Part shown: in pieces, positions 42,560 to 51,471 of the stretch | How positions within the stretch are numbered: position 1 is the stretch's first letter | How the letters are laid out: each line of letters begins with the position of its first letter | From: Alteribacter populi | Lineage (GTDB): Bacteria; Bacillota; Bacilli; Bacillales; Salisediminibacteriaceae | Direction: 5' to 3' | NCBI RefSeq assembly: GCF_002352765.1 | Contig: NZ_KZ293963.1 | Location: 3,560,559 to 3,624,558 of the forward strand | Length of the DNA: 64,000 nt | Notes under the pieces: model-generated | Told to the model about the DNA's origin: nothing | The model's input: only the letters and a program-made list of their open reading frames with translations | Database searches by the model: none | Made by a program: the position numbers and the translations under genes

Positions 42560-42792
42560 TTGAATGAATTTCATAATTCTGAGCCCAGGCGGCTCAAGGA
42601 TTCTAAGACATGAAAAAAGGAGCACCTCCAAATGTTGATTTTAGTAAGTGATCAAATAAACTAGATGAAGTGGGAGGACTATTGTACGACAAGAGAGTTT
42701 TTCGCCAAGACCTCGCAGGGCGCTTTTCCCGAGGAGGCTTGGCGGTTCGTCCGCGGAAAGCGAGCGGATGGAGTTCAACGGAGCTACATAAA
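42560..42792. repeat. Structured intergenic repeat element, copy 2
   Basis: About 233 bases matching the blocks at 14886-15165 in the same order; it lacks the segment containing GGCCGGAATCTGC. CCAAGACCTCG (from 42707) pairs with CGAGGAGGCTTGG. No coding potential shared between copies. Confidence 0.8.
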
Positions 42793-42872
42793 GTGACTCT
42801 TATTTTAACAACAAACAACAACCCAAAAATTACGACAAAAAGCTAAACAAAGAAACCAAACCTAAATGAAAA

Positions 42873-42903
42873 AACAGCTAAAACCATAATGATTTTAGCT
42901 GTC
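42873..42903 (-). terminator. Terminator of the DUF418 gene
   Basis: ACAGCTAAAA and TTTTAGCTGT around a nine-base loop; the T-run lies on the minus strand. Confidence 0.85.
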
Positions 42904-42946
42904 GAGTGGTGTGGTTATTTTTCTATGAAATCCATCCCGTCTTCCT

Positions 42947-44161
42947 TTAAGCCGGGTCTTTTTTTCGTTTAAGAGATTGGGACCGCATATAAGTTCCTAC
43001 GCGCCAGAACCATTCAACCGGTCCGTATTGGAAGTGTTTAAGCCACCATCTACTAATGAAAATTTGCAAAATGAATACACCAAGGACGATGAGAACCCCG
43101 ATTGGAATGCCCACTTCACCAAACAACCCAAAACCGTATCCGTAATAAAGAGTAGTCATGATGATGGATTGGGACAAGTAGTTGGTGAGGGCCATTCTGC
43201 CAACGTACCCGAATCCTCGAAACAGTTTTTCTAGGATGCCTGCTTGGAAAAGAAGCATGAAGGCACCGATATATCCCAAGGTAAGCATAGGGCCCCCAAG
43301 GATCATACTGAAGTATTCAAGCTGATATTGGTTCGTAAACACGTCACCAGCCTTTGTGATTAGACCGATCGTACCGAAAACGAGTGTCATGATTAGAAGG
43401 GGCTTTTTCGATTCCTCAGGTCGATGAATCCAGCCTTTTTTTGCTAAATAGGCACCTAGTAGGAACAGCATAATGATTTGTAAGCCCATGACAAAGGACA
43501 TCGTGATCGTGTATATGATGCCAAACTCGACGTCTTGAAAAGGATCAGCAGTCAATCGGTGGACGACGACATCGAGATATGAACCTTCGGATAAAGCGGA
43601 AATCTCCTGTTCTTTAATGTTAGTAAACGTCATGTCGTCAGCACTTCCGTCATCTGGCATGAGACTAGGAAGGACAAGGAAAATTGCTAAGCCAAGAACC
43701 CACGCTAAGATCGTTTTCGGTTTCCGCTTGATAAATAAAAGTAAAAACAACCCACAAATCCCGTAGGAAAGGAGAATATCTCCATCCCATATAAAATACG
43801 TGTGGATGATTCCTAGGAAAATGAGTATGAGCATTCTGCGAAAGTACAAACCTCCGAAAGACTGCCCTCTCTCTTGGAGTCGTTGCCAAATCAAAACCGC
43901 ACCAAAACCAAAAAGCATGGAAAAGAGAGGGTAAAAGCTTCCCTCAAAAAAGAGCTGAATCATTGATGTTGTGCCACTTTCCGTTGCACCAAAAACAGGC
44001 TCAAAGTTCTTGAAGCCAAACATCCCATATTGAAAATATAAACTGTTCACAAGCAAAATTCCAAATAACGCGAAACCACGCAAGCTATCTAAGTGTGACA
44101 GCCGCTCCCCAGGCTGAACAGGCGTTATCCGTTCATTGCCTGATGATTGATCGTATCCCAT
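42947..44161 (-). CDS. DUF418-family membrane protein
   Basis: A 404-residue protein with about ten membrane segments. ERLSHLDSLRGFALFGILLV near the N terminus is the DUF418/YeiB-type opening (LDxLRGFALxGI), and the C-terminal DUF418 domain has GRMALTNYLSQSIIMTTLYY and VEWFWRVGTY. Related proteins (B. subtilis YxaH, YrkO) are uncharacterised and distantly resemble membrane acyltransferases. GAGGG precedes the start; a GTG at 44164 directly adjoins the ATG used. Confidence 0.88.
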   Translation of the reverse strand: MGYDQSSGNERITPVQPGERLSHLDSLRGFALFGILLVNSLYFQYGMFGFKNFEPVFGATESGTTSMIQLFFEGSFYPLFSMLFGFGAVLIWQRLQERGQSFGGLYFRRMLILIFLGIIHTYFIWDGDILLSYGICGLFLLLFIKRKPKTILAWVLGLAIFLVLPSLMPDDGSADDMTFTNIKEQEISALSEGSYLDVVVHRLTADPFQDVEFGIIYTITMSFVMGLQIIMLFLLGAYLAKKGWIHRPEESKKPLLIMTLVFGTIGLITKAGDVFTNQYQLEYFSMILGGPMLTLGYIGAFMLLFQAGILEKLFRGFGYVGRMALTNYLSQSIIMTTLYYGYGFGLFGEVGIPIGVLIVLGVFILQIFISRWWLKHFQYGPVEWFWRVGTYMRSQSLKRKKDPA

Positions 44162-44245
44162 CACAAACCCTCATTTCTCCTCTAAAATCTAACTAACTAT
44201 TATTTACAATTCTACATACGCGCCAAAAAGTCAAGAGGTTTCACG

Positions 44246-44276
44246 AAAAGTTCGGGGGACAGTCCCCCGAACTTTT
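44246..44276. repeat. Perfect GGGGGAC palindrome
   Basis: Arms AAAAGTTCGGGGGAC and GTCCCCCGAACTTTT separated by one A, followed by TT. The core matches the palindrome at 56197. It can fold as a terminator after the alsT-type gene. Confidence 0.8.
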
Positions 44277-44285
44277 TTCAATAAA

Positions 44286-44316
44286 AAAGAGCAGGGGAAT
44301 TTCCCCTGCTCTTTGG
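44286..44316 (-). terminator. Terminator of the Na+/alanine symporter gene
   Basis: AAAGAGCAGGGGAA and TTCCCCTGCTCTTT form a perfect stem with minus-strand T-run (AAAAAA at 44283-44288). Confidence 0.88.
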
Positions 44317-44322
44317 GCTTTC

Positions 44323-45783
44323 TTATTTTGCTTGTTCTTTTTCTGTTTCTGGTTCCCAGCATTCGGTTCCTTTTAGACCTTCGATGCGGTCTGCTGTAAA
44401 GACAGGCTCTTTCTTTGCTTTTCTTTGTTCACCGTAGTCTTTTAATACGGAAATGGCAAGTTTACCAAGGATTGCGATGACGATAAGGTTCATCACGGCC
44501 ATGAGTCCCATGAACAGATCGGCCATGTTCCAGACAAGGCTGATTTCTGCCAAGGCACCGAAGAAGACCATGATGATAACTAAGGATCGGTAAACGTTAA
44601 TTAACACTTTGTTTTTCTTAACAAATTCCATGTTCGTTTCACCGTAATAGTAGTTTCCGATAATCGAGCTGAAAGCAAAGAGCAGGATAGCAATCGCTAA
44701 GAAAGAGACAGCCCATCCACCCATATGCTCACTGAGTGCCATTTGCGTAATTGCAATTCCTTCTTGTCCTTCCATTGTGTAAACATCTGTAAGAAGGATA
44801 ACAAAGGCTGTTGCTGTACAGATAATTAATGTATCAACAAACACGCCAAGAGACTGGACGAGTCCTTGTTTCGCAGGGTGCTTTACATCAGCGGTTGCTG
44901 CCGCGTTTGGTACACTACCCATACCGGCTTCGTTTGAGAAGAGTCCACGACGAATCCCTTGCATAATGGCAGCACCAATACCGCCACCAACAACTTCTTC
45001 AAGACCAAACGCATTAGCGAAAATCAAGCGAATAACGCCTGGTAGCTCGGTAATGTTTGCAATGGAAATACCAATTGCAAAAACGAGATAAATCAAAGCC
45101 ATAACAGGTACAACGATTTGCGTTACTTTGGCAATACGTTTTACACCCCCAAAGAAAATTACGCCGGCAACTGCTGCAAGAACAACACCGACAACGGCAC
45201 GGTTTATGTCATACGCATTTTCAAAGGCATGAGAAATCGTATTTGCTTGCACCATGTTGAAAATAAACCCGAAACAAAGGGTAATGAGGATCGCAAAGGA
45301 GATCCCTAACCAACGGGCATTCAAGGCTTTTTCCATGTAATAAGCCGGTCCGCCGCGGAAGTTTTCACCGTCGCGAACCTTGTACACTTGGGCTAGTGTA
45401 CTTTCAATGAAGGCTGTAGCTGCACCGATAATGGCAATGAGCCACATCCAGAATACGGCACCCGGTCCTCCAATGGAGACCGCTAATGCCACACCCGCAA
45501 GGTTACCTGTTCCTACCCGGGAAGCAGTACTAATCGTAAAGGCTTGGAAGGATGAGATTCCTCTCTTTCCTTCTTTTGTAATCGTACTTTTTTCAGTGAT
45601 GACTTTGAACATTTCGCCAAAATAACGAAACTGAACAAAGTTTGAGCGGACGGTAAAATAGACACCTAAGCCAAGCAATAAGGCAATAAGTACATAAGTC
45701 CAAAGAAGATCGTTGGCTGCTCCGACGAACCATTCAACCGCGCTCACAAATACATTTTGTTCATCTCCATTCAATTTGCACAC
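44323..45783 (-). CDS. Sodium:alanine/glycine symporter (AGCS family)
   Basis: A 486-residue membrane protein importing alanine or glycine with Na+ (B. subtilis AlsT type). Diagnostic: GTGNLAGVALAVSIGGPGAV, the SGS-family motif FRGGPAYYMEKAL and RRGLFSNEAGMGSVPNAAA. Eleven or so hydrophobic helices. The start is GTG 45783 with AAGGAGA; TTG 45774 is also possible. The C-terminal tail is hydrophilic and acidic. A 2.2-kb tandem repeat array lies upstream. Confidence 0.92.
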   Translation of the reverse strand: MCKLNGDEQNVFVSAVEWFVGAANDLLWTYVLIALLLGLGVYFTVRSNFVQFRYFGEMFKVITEKSTITKEGKRGISSFQAFTISTASRVGTGNLAGVALAVSIGGPGAVFWMWLIAIIGAATAFIESTLAQVYKVRDGENFRGGPAYYMEKALNARWLGISFAILITLCFGFIFNMVQANTISHAFENAYDINRAVVGVVLAAVAGVIFFGGVKRIAKVTQIVVPVMALIYLVFAIGISIANITELPGVIRLIFANAFGLEEVVGGGIGAAIMQGIRRGLFSNEAGMGSVPNAAATADVKHPAKQGLVQSLGVFVDTLIICTATAFVILLTDVYTMEGQEGIAITQMALSEHMGGWAVSFLAIAILLFAFSSIIGNYYYGETNMEFVKKNKVLINVYRSLVIIMVFFGALAEISLVWNMADLFMGLMAVMNLIVIAILGKLAISVLKDYGEQRKAKKEPVFTADRIEGLKGTECWEPETEKEQAK

Positions 45784-46040
45784 TCTCCTTTTCTAGTATT
45801 TTAAAGGACCAATGTATCAAATTATATCAAAATACCAAAAATTATGGCAGAGTAAAATATTCCTCCTTTTTCTGTTTTGAAAGCAGCTGTTGTATTAAAG
45901 CCTACTCCGTTCACTTCCCCAAGGGGAAACAGTAGCTACTAAGCTACTTTTCAAGAATAAATTACATATGCCTTTTTACCTACGATCCCATTTTAAGTAT
46001 TTCGGATGATGACTTTAATGAAACAAACCGCAGAAGCAGG

Positions 46041-48205
46041 AATTCTGAATTCTACATAAAAGTGGCTTAATTCTACACAAAAGTAAGTTTATTGATCACA
46101 AAAGGGAAAGAATTCAGCCAAAAGGAAACAGAGCTTCAGCAAAGTGTAGGGATTCTACATAAAAGGGGATTAATTCTACACAAAAGAGAGATAATTCTCC
46201 ACAAAAGTAAGTTTATTGACCACAAAAGGGAAAGAATTCAGCAAAAGAAAGCAGAGCTTCAGCAAAGCGTAGGGATTCTACATAAAAGGGGATTAATTCT
46301 ACACAAAAGAGAGATAATTCTCCACAAAAGAAAGTTTATTGACCACAAAAGGGAAAGAATTCAGCAAAAAAAAGCAGAGCTTCAGCAAAGCGTAGGGATT
46401 CTACATAAAAGGGGATTAATTCTACACAAAAGAGAGATAATTCTCCACAAAAGAAAGTTTATTGACCACAAAAGGGAAAGAATTCAGCAAAAGAAAGCAG
46501 AGCTTCAGCAAAGTGTAGGGATTCTACATAAAAGGGGATTAATTCTACACAAAAGAGAGATAATTCTCCACAAAAGTAAGTTTATTGACCACAAAAGGGA
46601 AAGAATTCAGCAAAAGAAAGCAGAGCTTCAGCAAAGCGTAGGGATTCTACATAAAAGGGGATTAATTCTACATAAAAGAGATATAATTCTACACAAAAGA
46701 GGGATAATTCTCCACAAAAGTAAGTTTATTGATCACAAAAGGGAAATAATTCAGCTAAAAGGAAGCAGAGCTTCAGCAAGGTGTAGGGATTCTACATAAA
46801 AGTGGCTTAATTCTACACAAAAGAGGAATAATTCTCCACAAAAGTAATTTTATTGAGCACAAAAGGGAAATAATTCAGCTAAAAGGAAGCAGAGCTTCAG
46901 CAAAGTGTAGGGATTCTACATAAAAGAGGATTAATTCTCCACAAAAGTAATTTTATTGAGCACAAAAGGGAAAGAATTCAGCCAAAAGGAAGCAGAGCTT
47001 CAGCAAAGCGTAGGGATTCTACATAAAAGAGGTATAATTCTACACAAAAAAGGATTAATTCTCCACAAAAGTAATTTTATTGAGCACAAAAGGGAAAGAA
47101 TTCAGCAAAAGAAAGCAGAGCTTCAGCAAAGTGTAGGGATTCTACATAAAAGTGGATTAATTCTACACAAAAGAGGAATAATTCTCCACAAAAGTAAGTT
47201 TATTGATCACAAAAGGGAAAGAATTCAGCAAAAGAAAGCAGAGCTTCAGCAAAGTGTAGGGATTCTACATAAAAGGGGATTAATTCTACACAAAAGAGAG
47301 ATAATTCTCCACAAAAGTAAGTTTATTGAGCACAAAAGGGAAAGAATTCAGCTATAAGGAAGCAGAGCTTCAGCAAAGTGTAGGGATTCTACATAAAAGG
47401 GGATTAATTCTACACAAAAAAGGATTAATTCTCCACAAAAGTAAGTTTATTGAGCACAAAAGGGAAAGAATTCAGCTATAAGGAAGCAGAGCTTCAGCAA
47501 AGTGTAGGGATTCTACACAAAAGAGGAATAATTCTCCACAAAAGTAAGTTTATTGACCACAAAAGGGAAATAATTCAGCTAAAAGGAAGCAGAGCTTCAG
47601 CAAAGTGTAGGGATTCTACATAAAAGTGGATTAATTCTACACAAAAGAGGAATAATTCTCCACAAAAGTAAGTTTATTGATCACAAAAGGGAAAGAATTC
47701 AGCAAAAAGGAAGCAGAGCTTCAGCAAAGCGTAGGGATTCTACACAAAAAAGGATTAATTCTCCACAAAAGAGGAATAATTCTCCACAAAAGTAAGTTTA
47801 TTGATCACAAAAGGGGAAGAATTCAGCAAAAGAAAGCAGAGCTTCAGCAAGGTGTAGGGATTCTACATAAAAGTGGATTAATTCTACATAAAAGTGGATT
47901 AATTCTACATAAAAGAGATATAATTCTACACAAAAAAGGATTAATTCTCCACAAAAGTAAGTTTATTGAGCACAAAAGGGAAAGAATTCAGCTATAAGGA
48001 AGCAGAGCTTCAGCAAAGTGTAGGGATTCTACATAAAAGGGGATTAATTCTACACAAAAGAGGGATAATTCTCCACAAAAGTAAGTTTATTGATCACAAA
48101 AGGGAAATAATTCAGCTAAAAGGAAGCAGAGCTTCAGCAAGGTGTAGGGATTCTACACAAAAAAGGAATAATTCTCCACAAAAGAGCAATAGCTCAACCT
48201 AAAAA
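46041..48205. repeat. Large tandem array: 21-bp units in a 123-bp higher-order repeat
   Basis: Units with ATTCTACACAAAAG, ATTCTCCACAAAAG or ATTGACCACAAAAG follow each other at 21-base steps. Six such units (one 18 bases long, GCTTCAGCAAAGTGTAGG) make a 123-bp block. The GCTTCAGCAA marker occurs about 17 times, at 123 bases in the regular part (46134, 46257, 46380, 46503) and irregularly later. The plus frame reads as heptads (xILHKxx), broken by stops and frame changes. There is no ribosome site, so a protein is unlikely. The whole array is antisense in that frame to the flanking genes. Confidence 0.9.
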
Positions 48206-48213
48206 TATAAAAA

Positions 48214-48248
48214 AAGCTCCCCTTTCGTCCTAGACCAAAGGGGAGCTT
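48214..48248. terminator. Terminator between the repeat array and the DUF948 gene
   Basis: AAGCTCCCCTTT and AAAGGGGAGCTT are perfect 12-base arms; the T-run is on the minus strand, ending the DUF948 transcript before it enters the repeat array. Confidence 0.88.
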
Positions 48249-48326
48249 GAATGTCTTAAGTGAGAGCTCATCTAAAAAGTTTTATATTATTGCAGATATC
48301 ATGATCGTTTATTTTAGCTCATTTTA

Positions 48327-48812
48327 CTAAACGTTCATGTGCTCGCGCTGTAACTCTGATTTAACAGGTTCTTTATTTGGAGCTGCTTTTTTCTCTTTTC
48401 GTTTTGTCGTCGTTAAATAATAGATAAAAGCTGCGGTTTTCATCCAGCCGCGAAGGTCTTTTTCATCCATTTTTGCTGCGCCTTTGTCAACTTCATCTGT
48501 TGCACGTGTTGTCATTTTTACAAGAGAAGATGTGAGCTTGTTTGCTGTTACTCCGACATTGTTAACGGCATGGAACAAGGGGTCAAGCTGCGTTAGTTTA
48601 TGGTTTACGTCCGCGATCGTTTCGTTTGTGTTGTATAGTGTGAGTTTTGTCTCACTCGTAATTTCCCCGATCTGCTGCTCCATATTTTCAACGGTGTTTG
48701 CTGTGTGTGAAAGAACCTCCTCGACCTGCTTTAAAACTCTCGCTAAAAAGACGACTAAGCCGGCAAAAGATAATGCGATAATTAATGCTGCGATTCCGAT
48801 CAAAAAATCCAT
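48327..48812 (-). CDS. DUF948-family membrane protein (YtxG-like)
   Basis: A 161-residue protein: one N-terminal membrane span (MDFLIGIAALIIALSFAGLV), then a long helical region (EVLSHTANTVENMEQQIGEI) predicted to form a coiled coil, and a basic end (TTTKRKEKKAAP). It matches DUF948, general-stress-associated in B. subtilis (YtxG). ATG 48812 has GGGGAGGAG upstream. Followed closely upstream by the DUF5665 gene on the same strand (21 bases), so one operon. Confidence 0.87.
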   Translation of the reverse strand: MDFLIGIAALIIALSFAGLVVFLARVLKQVEEVLSHTANTVENMEQQIGEITSETKLTLYNTNETIADVNHKLTQLDPLFHAVNNVGVTANKLTSSLVKMTTRATDEVDKGAAKMDEKDLRGWMKTAAFIYYLTTTKRKEKKAAPNKEPVKSELQREHMNV

Positions 48813-48832
48813 GTTTAACTCCTCCCCATTCA

Positions 48833-49222
48833 TTAGTCAGTTGTTCTGTAGGTTTCGATCATATCAAGGAAATCCGCTATGTACTCACCGATGAGGGGGA
48901 GTGATACGGATTGACTTAATATAAAAATGAGCAAGCCGATGAAGATTGCCGTTCCAATCGTTAATCCTACTCCTCTGGCTACCCCTGCAATTAAATTGAC
49001 TTTAATCACTTCTTTTTTATTCGTGAAGTGATAGGTAATATCCTTTAAATGACCTTTTGTTGTCATCTCCTCAAGCCGGTCAACGAGCTTTTCCATCCGT
49101 TCCTGCTCTTCTTGTGTTTTTTCATCGCGGCGATGTTTGGCAGGGACTTTGCGGCTTTCTTGTTCTTTTGATAAAGGCAATGTGTGATCCCCCCGCCAAT
49201 TTTTTTGATAGACATCATTCAC
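48833..49222 (-). CDS. DUF5665-family membrane protein
   Basis: A 129-residue protein with a charged N-terminal half (KEQESRKVPAKHRRDEKTQE) and a membrane segment GVGLTIGTAIFIGLLIFIL followed by SLPLIGEYIADFLDMIE, characteristic of DUF5665. GTG start; the ribosome site GAGGG is close to the start. Cotranscribed with DUF948 and probably the YihY gene upstream. Confidence 0.8.
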   Translation of the reverse strand: MNDVYQKNWRGDHTLPLSKEQESRKVPAKHRRDEKTQEEQERMEKLVDRLEEMTTKGHLKDITYHFTNKKEVIKVNLIAGVARGVGLTIGTAIFIGLLIFILSQSVSLPLIGEYIADFLDMIETYRTTD

Positions 49223-49264
49223 TTACCCTCGCTGGTGTACTTGTAAACGTGTGGAAAGGGAAGC

Positions 49265-50068
49265 TTATGCTAAATTACTTCGCATTGCGTTTATTTGACC
49301 GCCTGTTAACAGGACAAATCCGACGAGGTAAAACCAGATGATTAAAATAATCACACCACTGAGTGTTCCGTGCATGATCGATAGATTTGCGAAATGATTG
49401 ATATAAAAAGATAAACCAAATGAGCTGATTTGCCAACCTAATGTCGTAAAGACAGCTCCAGGGATGACTTGGCGTACAGTAAGGTCGAGGTTCGGTCCTA
49501 CCTTATAAAGGAAAACGAGAACTCCAAACACAGTTGCTGTACTTACCGTCCAAACGACCCATTCCCATGATTTTATGACAATGGTTGGAATATCGAAAAG
49601 AAGAGCGATAAAGCCGTCGAGTGTCACGATGAAAAAAGGGAGCACCAATTGGATGATGACTGCGATTATGAGAAGGATTGCGAGAAACAAGGATAGCAGC
49701 CGAATTTTTAAAAATGATCGTTCTTCTTCTTTTCCGTGGGCTAAATTTAATGCGCGAATCGTTGAGTGAAGGCTGTTGGTTGTTGCAAAGATGGCTAATA
49801 CGATCCCGAAGGAAAGAAAGCCACTTCTTCTTTGGCCGAGAAGCATCTCTTCATTTTTTTCGATAATTGTGTCGACTTCGCCTGGGGTGATCGCGGAAAT
49901 TAAATGCAGCAGCATTTGCCCATCAATGGGAAAATAACTGAGCAGAGCGAGCCCGAATAAAAGAAACGGAACAAACATGAGTAGAAAGTAAAAGGCGAGC
50001 TGGGCTGACAAGTCGATGACCTGTCCTTTTTTTAGTTGGTGAAAAAAGCGGATCAGCCAATTTTTCAT
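49265..50068 (-). CDS. YihY/BrkB family inner-membrane protein
   Basis: A 267-residue membrane protein with six helices. LSAQLAFYFLLMFVPFLLFG, LHSTIRALNLAHGKEEERSF and HGTLSGVIILIIWFYLVGFV then LLTGGQINA are typical of the YihY/BrkB family, once misnamed RNase BN. Function uncertain. First gene of the minus-strand group YihY-DUF5665-DUF948. Confidence 0.9.
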   Translation of the reverse strand: MKNWLIRFFHQLKKGQVIDLSAQLAFYFLLMFVPFLLFGLALLSYFPIDGQMLLHLISAITPGEVDTIIEKNEEMLLGQRRSGFLSFGIVLAIFATTNSLHSTIRALNLAHGKEEERSFLKIRLLSLFLAILLIIAVIIQLVLPFFIVTLDGFIALLFDIPTIVIKSWEWVVWTVSTATVFGVLVFLYKVGPNLDLTVRQVIPGAVFTTLGWQISSFGLSFYINHFANLSIMHGTLSGVIILIIWFYLVGFVLLTGGQINAMRSNLA

Positions 50069-50112
50069 TACGGGATCTTCCTTATTTTTTAGTCGTGGTC
50101 TTGTGAGTTAAT

Positions 50113-50234
50113 GTCTAGCTCCAGGCGCCATCGGCTCGTGTCAAATAACCTGCCCGATTAAAAGTAAAAAGCACTTTTTATCGGACAGAACATTTGCACT
50201 TCGCCGATAGTCGGGCGCCTTGCACTTTTCTTAT
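50113..50234. repeat. CTAGCTCCAGGCGC intergenic repeat
   Basis: Begins GTCTAGCTCCAGGCGCC and ends GGCGCCTTGCACTTTTCTTA, the outer arms of a nested fold. An inner stem pairs CCGAT..AAAAG with CTTTT..ATCGG (50154-50184). This kind of TCTAGCTCCAG...CTTTTCTTAT element is widespread between genes in Bacillus and its role is unsettled. Confidence 0.7.
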
Positions 50235-50319
50235 AGCATGACCGTTTTTGATCAAAAGTATAGAAATTTCATGTTGATCTAGCATTGTTTTCCAGTAGAA
50301 TGGAAGGGGGGGATTTAAT

Positions 50320-50997
50320 GTGGGAAAATTAAAAATAATGACGGCAGTTACGTTTACTTTTTGCTTGTTTATCGGTTTAGTTTTTTCAATGGCTCTAGGG
50401 CAGCCCGTAAGTGAACAGGAAACTGGGGACATTGGCTATACAACTAGTCCTGAGATCGAGAGGAAGGCAAATATTTTTGAATTGGCATTTAAATCGACAT
50501 TTACTACGCGTGTACATGTAACCGATCCTGAAAAGGTACGAACGGTCACGAGCGTTGCGAATGTGTTTGAATACGGGGAACACGTTGCTCAACATGTGTC
50601 GGGGGCGCTGCTTTATGACGATGAATTCCCATTTGAGGGTGACTATATCAACTTTGCGGCTGGAGAAATTAGCGGGATTGACGAGGGGGCAGATGGTGAT
50701 TATTGGCTCCAAATGATTGCTACTGATCAAGGCGGAGTAAAGAGCAATTTGGATCTTCGCGAAGAAGGTGGGAGTGTTGCGACCGTCGCGCAAGATGCTG
50801 CACCGGTAAATGACGCTGAATCTGTCATTTATGGTGTTACTGTCGTTGAGGGAACAGGAGAGCTTTACTCATCCTTTGAGGACCGTGACAGGTTTTATGA
50901 TTGGGCTGAATACGAGGAGAAAGTGATTACATTTGAGCTTTTGATTTCATCTGAGCGTTTGGAATTAGAGTCTTGGGGTTTGAGGGAAGAGGAGTAA
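50320..50997 (+). CDS. Exported protein of unknown function, 225 aa
   Basis: GTG start after GGGGGGG. Signal peptide (KIMTAVTFTFCLFIGLVFSM then ALGQPV) and an acidic mature domain (HVTDPEKVRTVTSVANVFEY, YDDEFPFEGDYINFAAGE, EERLELESWG-like end). No lipobox. Family not recognised. Single gene, convergent with the cytidine deaminase gene; they share a terminator. Confidence 0.7.
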   Translation: MGKLKIMTAVTFTFCLFIGLVFSMALGQPVSEQETGDIGYTTSPEIERKANIFELAFKSTFTTRVHVTDPEKVRTVTSVANVFEYGEHVAQHVSGALLYDDEFPFEGDYINFAAGEISGIDEGADGDYWLQMIATDQGGVKSNLDLREEGGSVATVAQDAAPVNDAESVIYGVTVVEGTGELYSSFEDRDRFYDWAEYEEKVITFELLISSERLELESWGLREEE

Positions 50998-51009
50998 TGA
51001 TGTAAATCG

Positions 51010-51047
51010 AAACAAGCTTAGAGGGGGAAAGGTCCCTAAGCTTGTTT
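51010..51047. terminator. Bidirectional terminator
   Basis: AAACAAGCTTAG pairs with CTAAGCTTGTTT around an AGGGGGAAAGGTCC loop that itself closes partly. Confidence 0.85.
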
Positions 51048-51447
51048 AATCTTTATAGGCTCTATACCAATGATAAGGTTGTATTTCTTTTAATGTCTTA
51101 AAAGTAAGACTGTGATCAGCAGAATATATAGCTGCCTTTACATTGCATCCCCAATAAAATAACCTTTCCTGACATACGCCACATGGAGTGAGTATCAAGA
51201 AATCTGAGTTTTCATCATCACGTACGACACAAATAGAATGTGTGACAGCAGTATTTCGTTTATGTGCTTCTAGTATTGCACCTGTTTCGATACATAGTTC
51301 GGTGGATGCGTTGATCACTTCTGGAGCTACACTTGTTAAAATCGTTCCGTTTTCCGTGTACATTGCTGCTGCACCGCCCCATCCAACAGGGTACCTTTCT
51401 TTTATGAGTGTGACTGCAGCTTCATATAGACTTATTTCAATATCCAT
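51046..51447 (-). CDS. Cytidine deaminase-like protein
   Basis: A 133-residue zinc-dependent deaminase of the cytidine/blasticidin-S type. Zinc ligands and acid are Cys52 and Glu54 in ELCIETGAI, then Cys89 and Cys92 in TPCGVCQERL. The N-terminal half is shorter and different from housekeeping Cdd, so its substrate may be another nucleoside or a nucleoside-like antibiotic. The minus-strand gene begins just after the ArsA-type ATPase gene, perhaps in the same unit. Confidence 0.82.
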   Translation of the reverse strand: MDIEISLYEAAVTLIKERYPVGWGGAAAMYTENGTILTSVAPEVINASTELCIETGAILEAHKRNTAVTHSICVVRDDENSDFLILTPCGVCQERLFYWGCNVKAAIYSADHSLTFKTLKEIQPYHWYRAYKD

Positions 51448-51471
51448 GTTATCGATCCTTTCTAACTCGTT

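Noticed and set aside
46092..46799. A 235-residue repetitive protein (ILHK heptads) and three further frames in the same array
   Set aside because: The frame is open only because repeat lengths are multiples of three. It shifts and stops several times, there is no ribosome site, and the composition is explained fully by the DNA repeat.
46041..48205. CRISPR array
   Set aside because: Units are directly adjacent without unique spacers, the period is 21 bases, and no cas genes are near.
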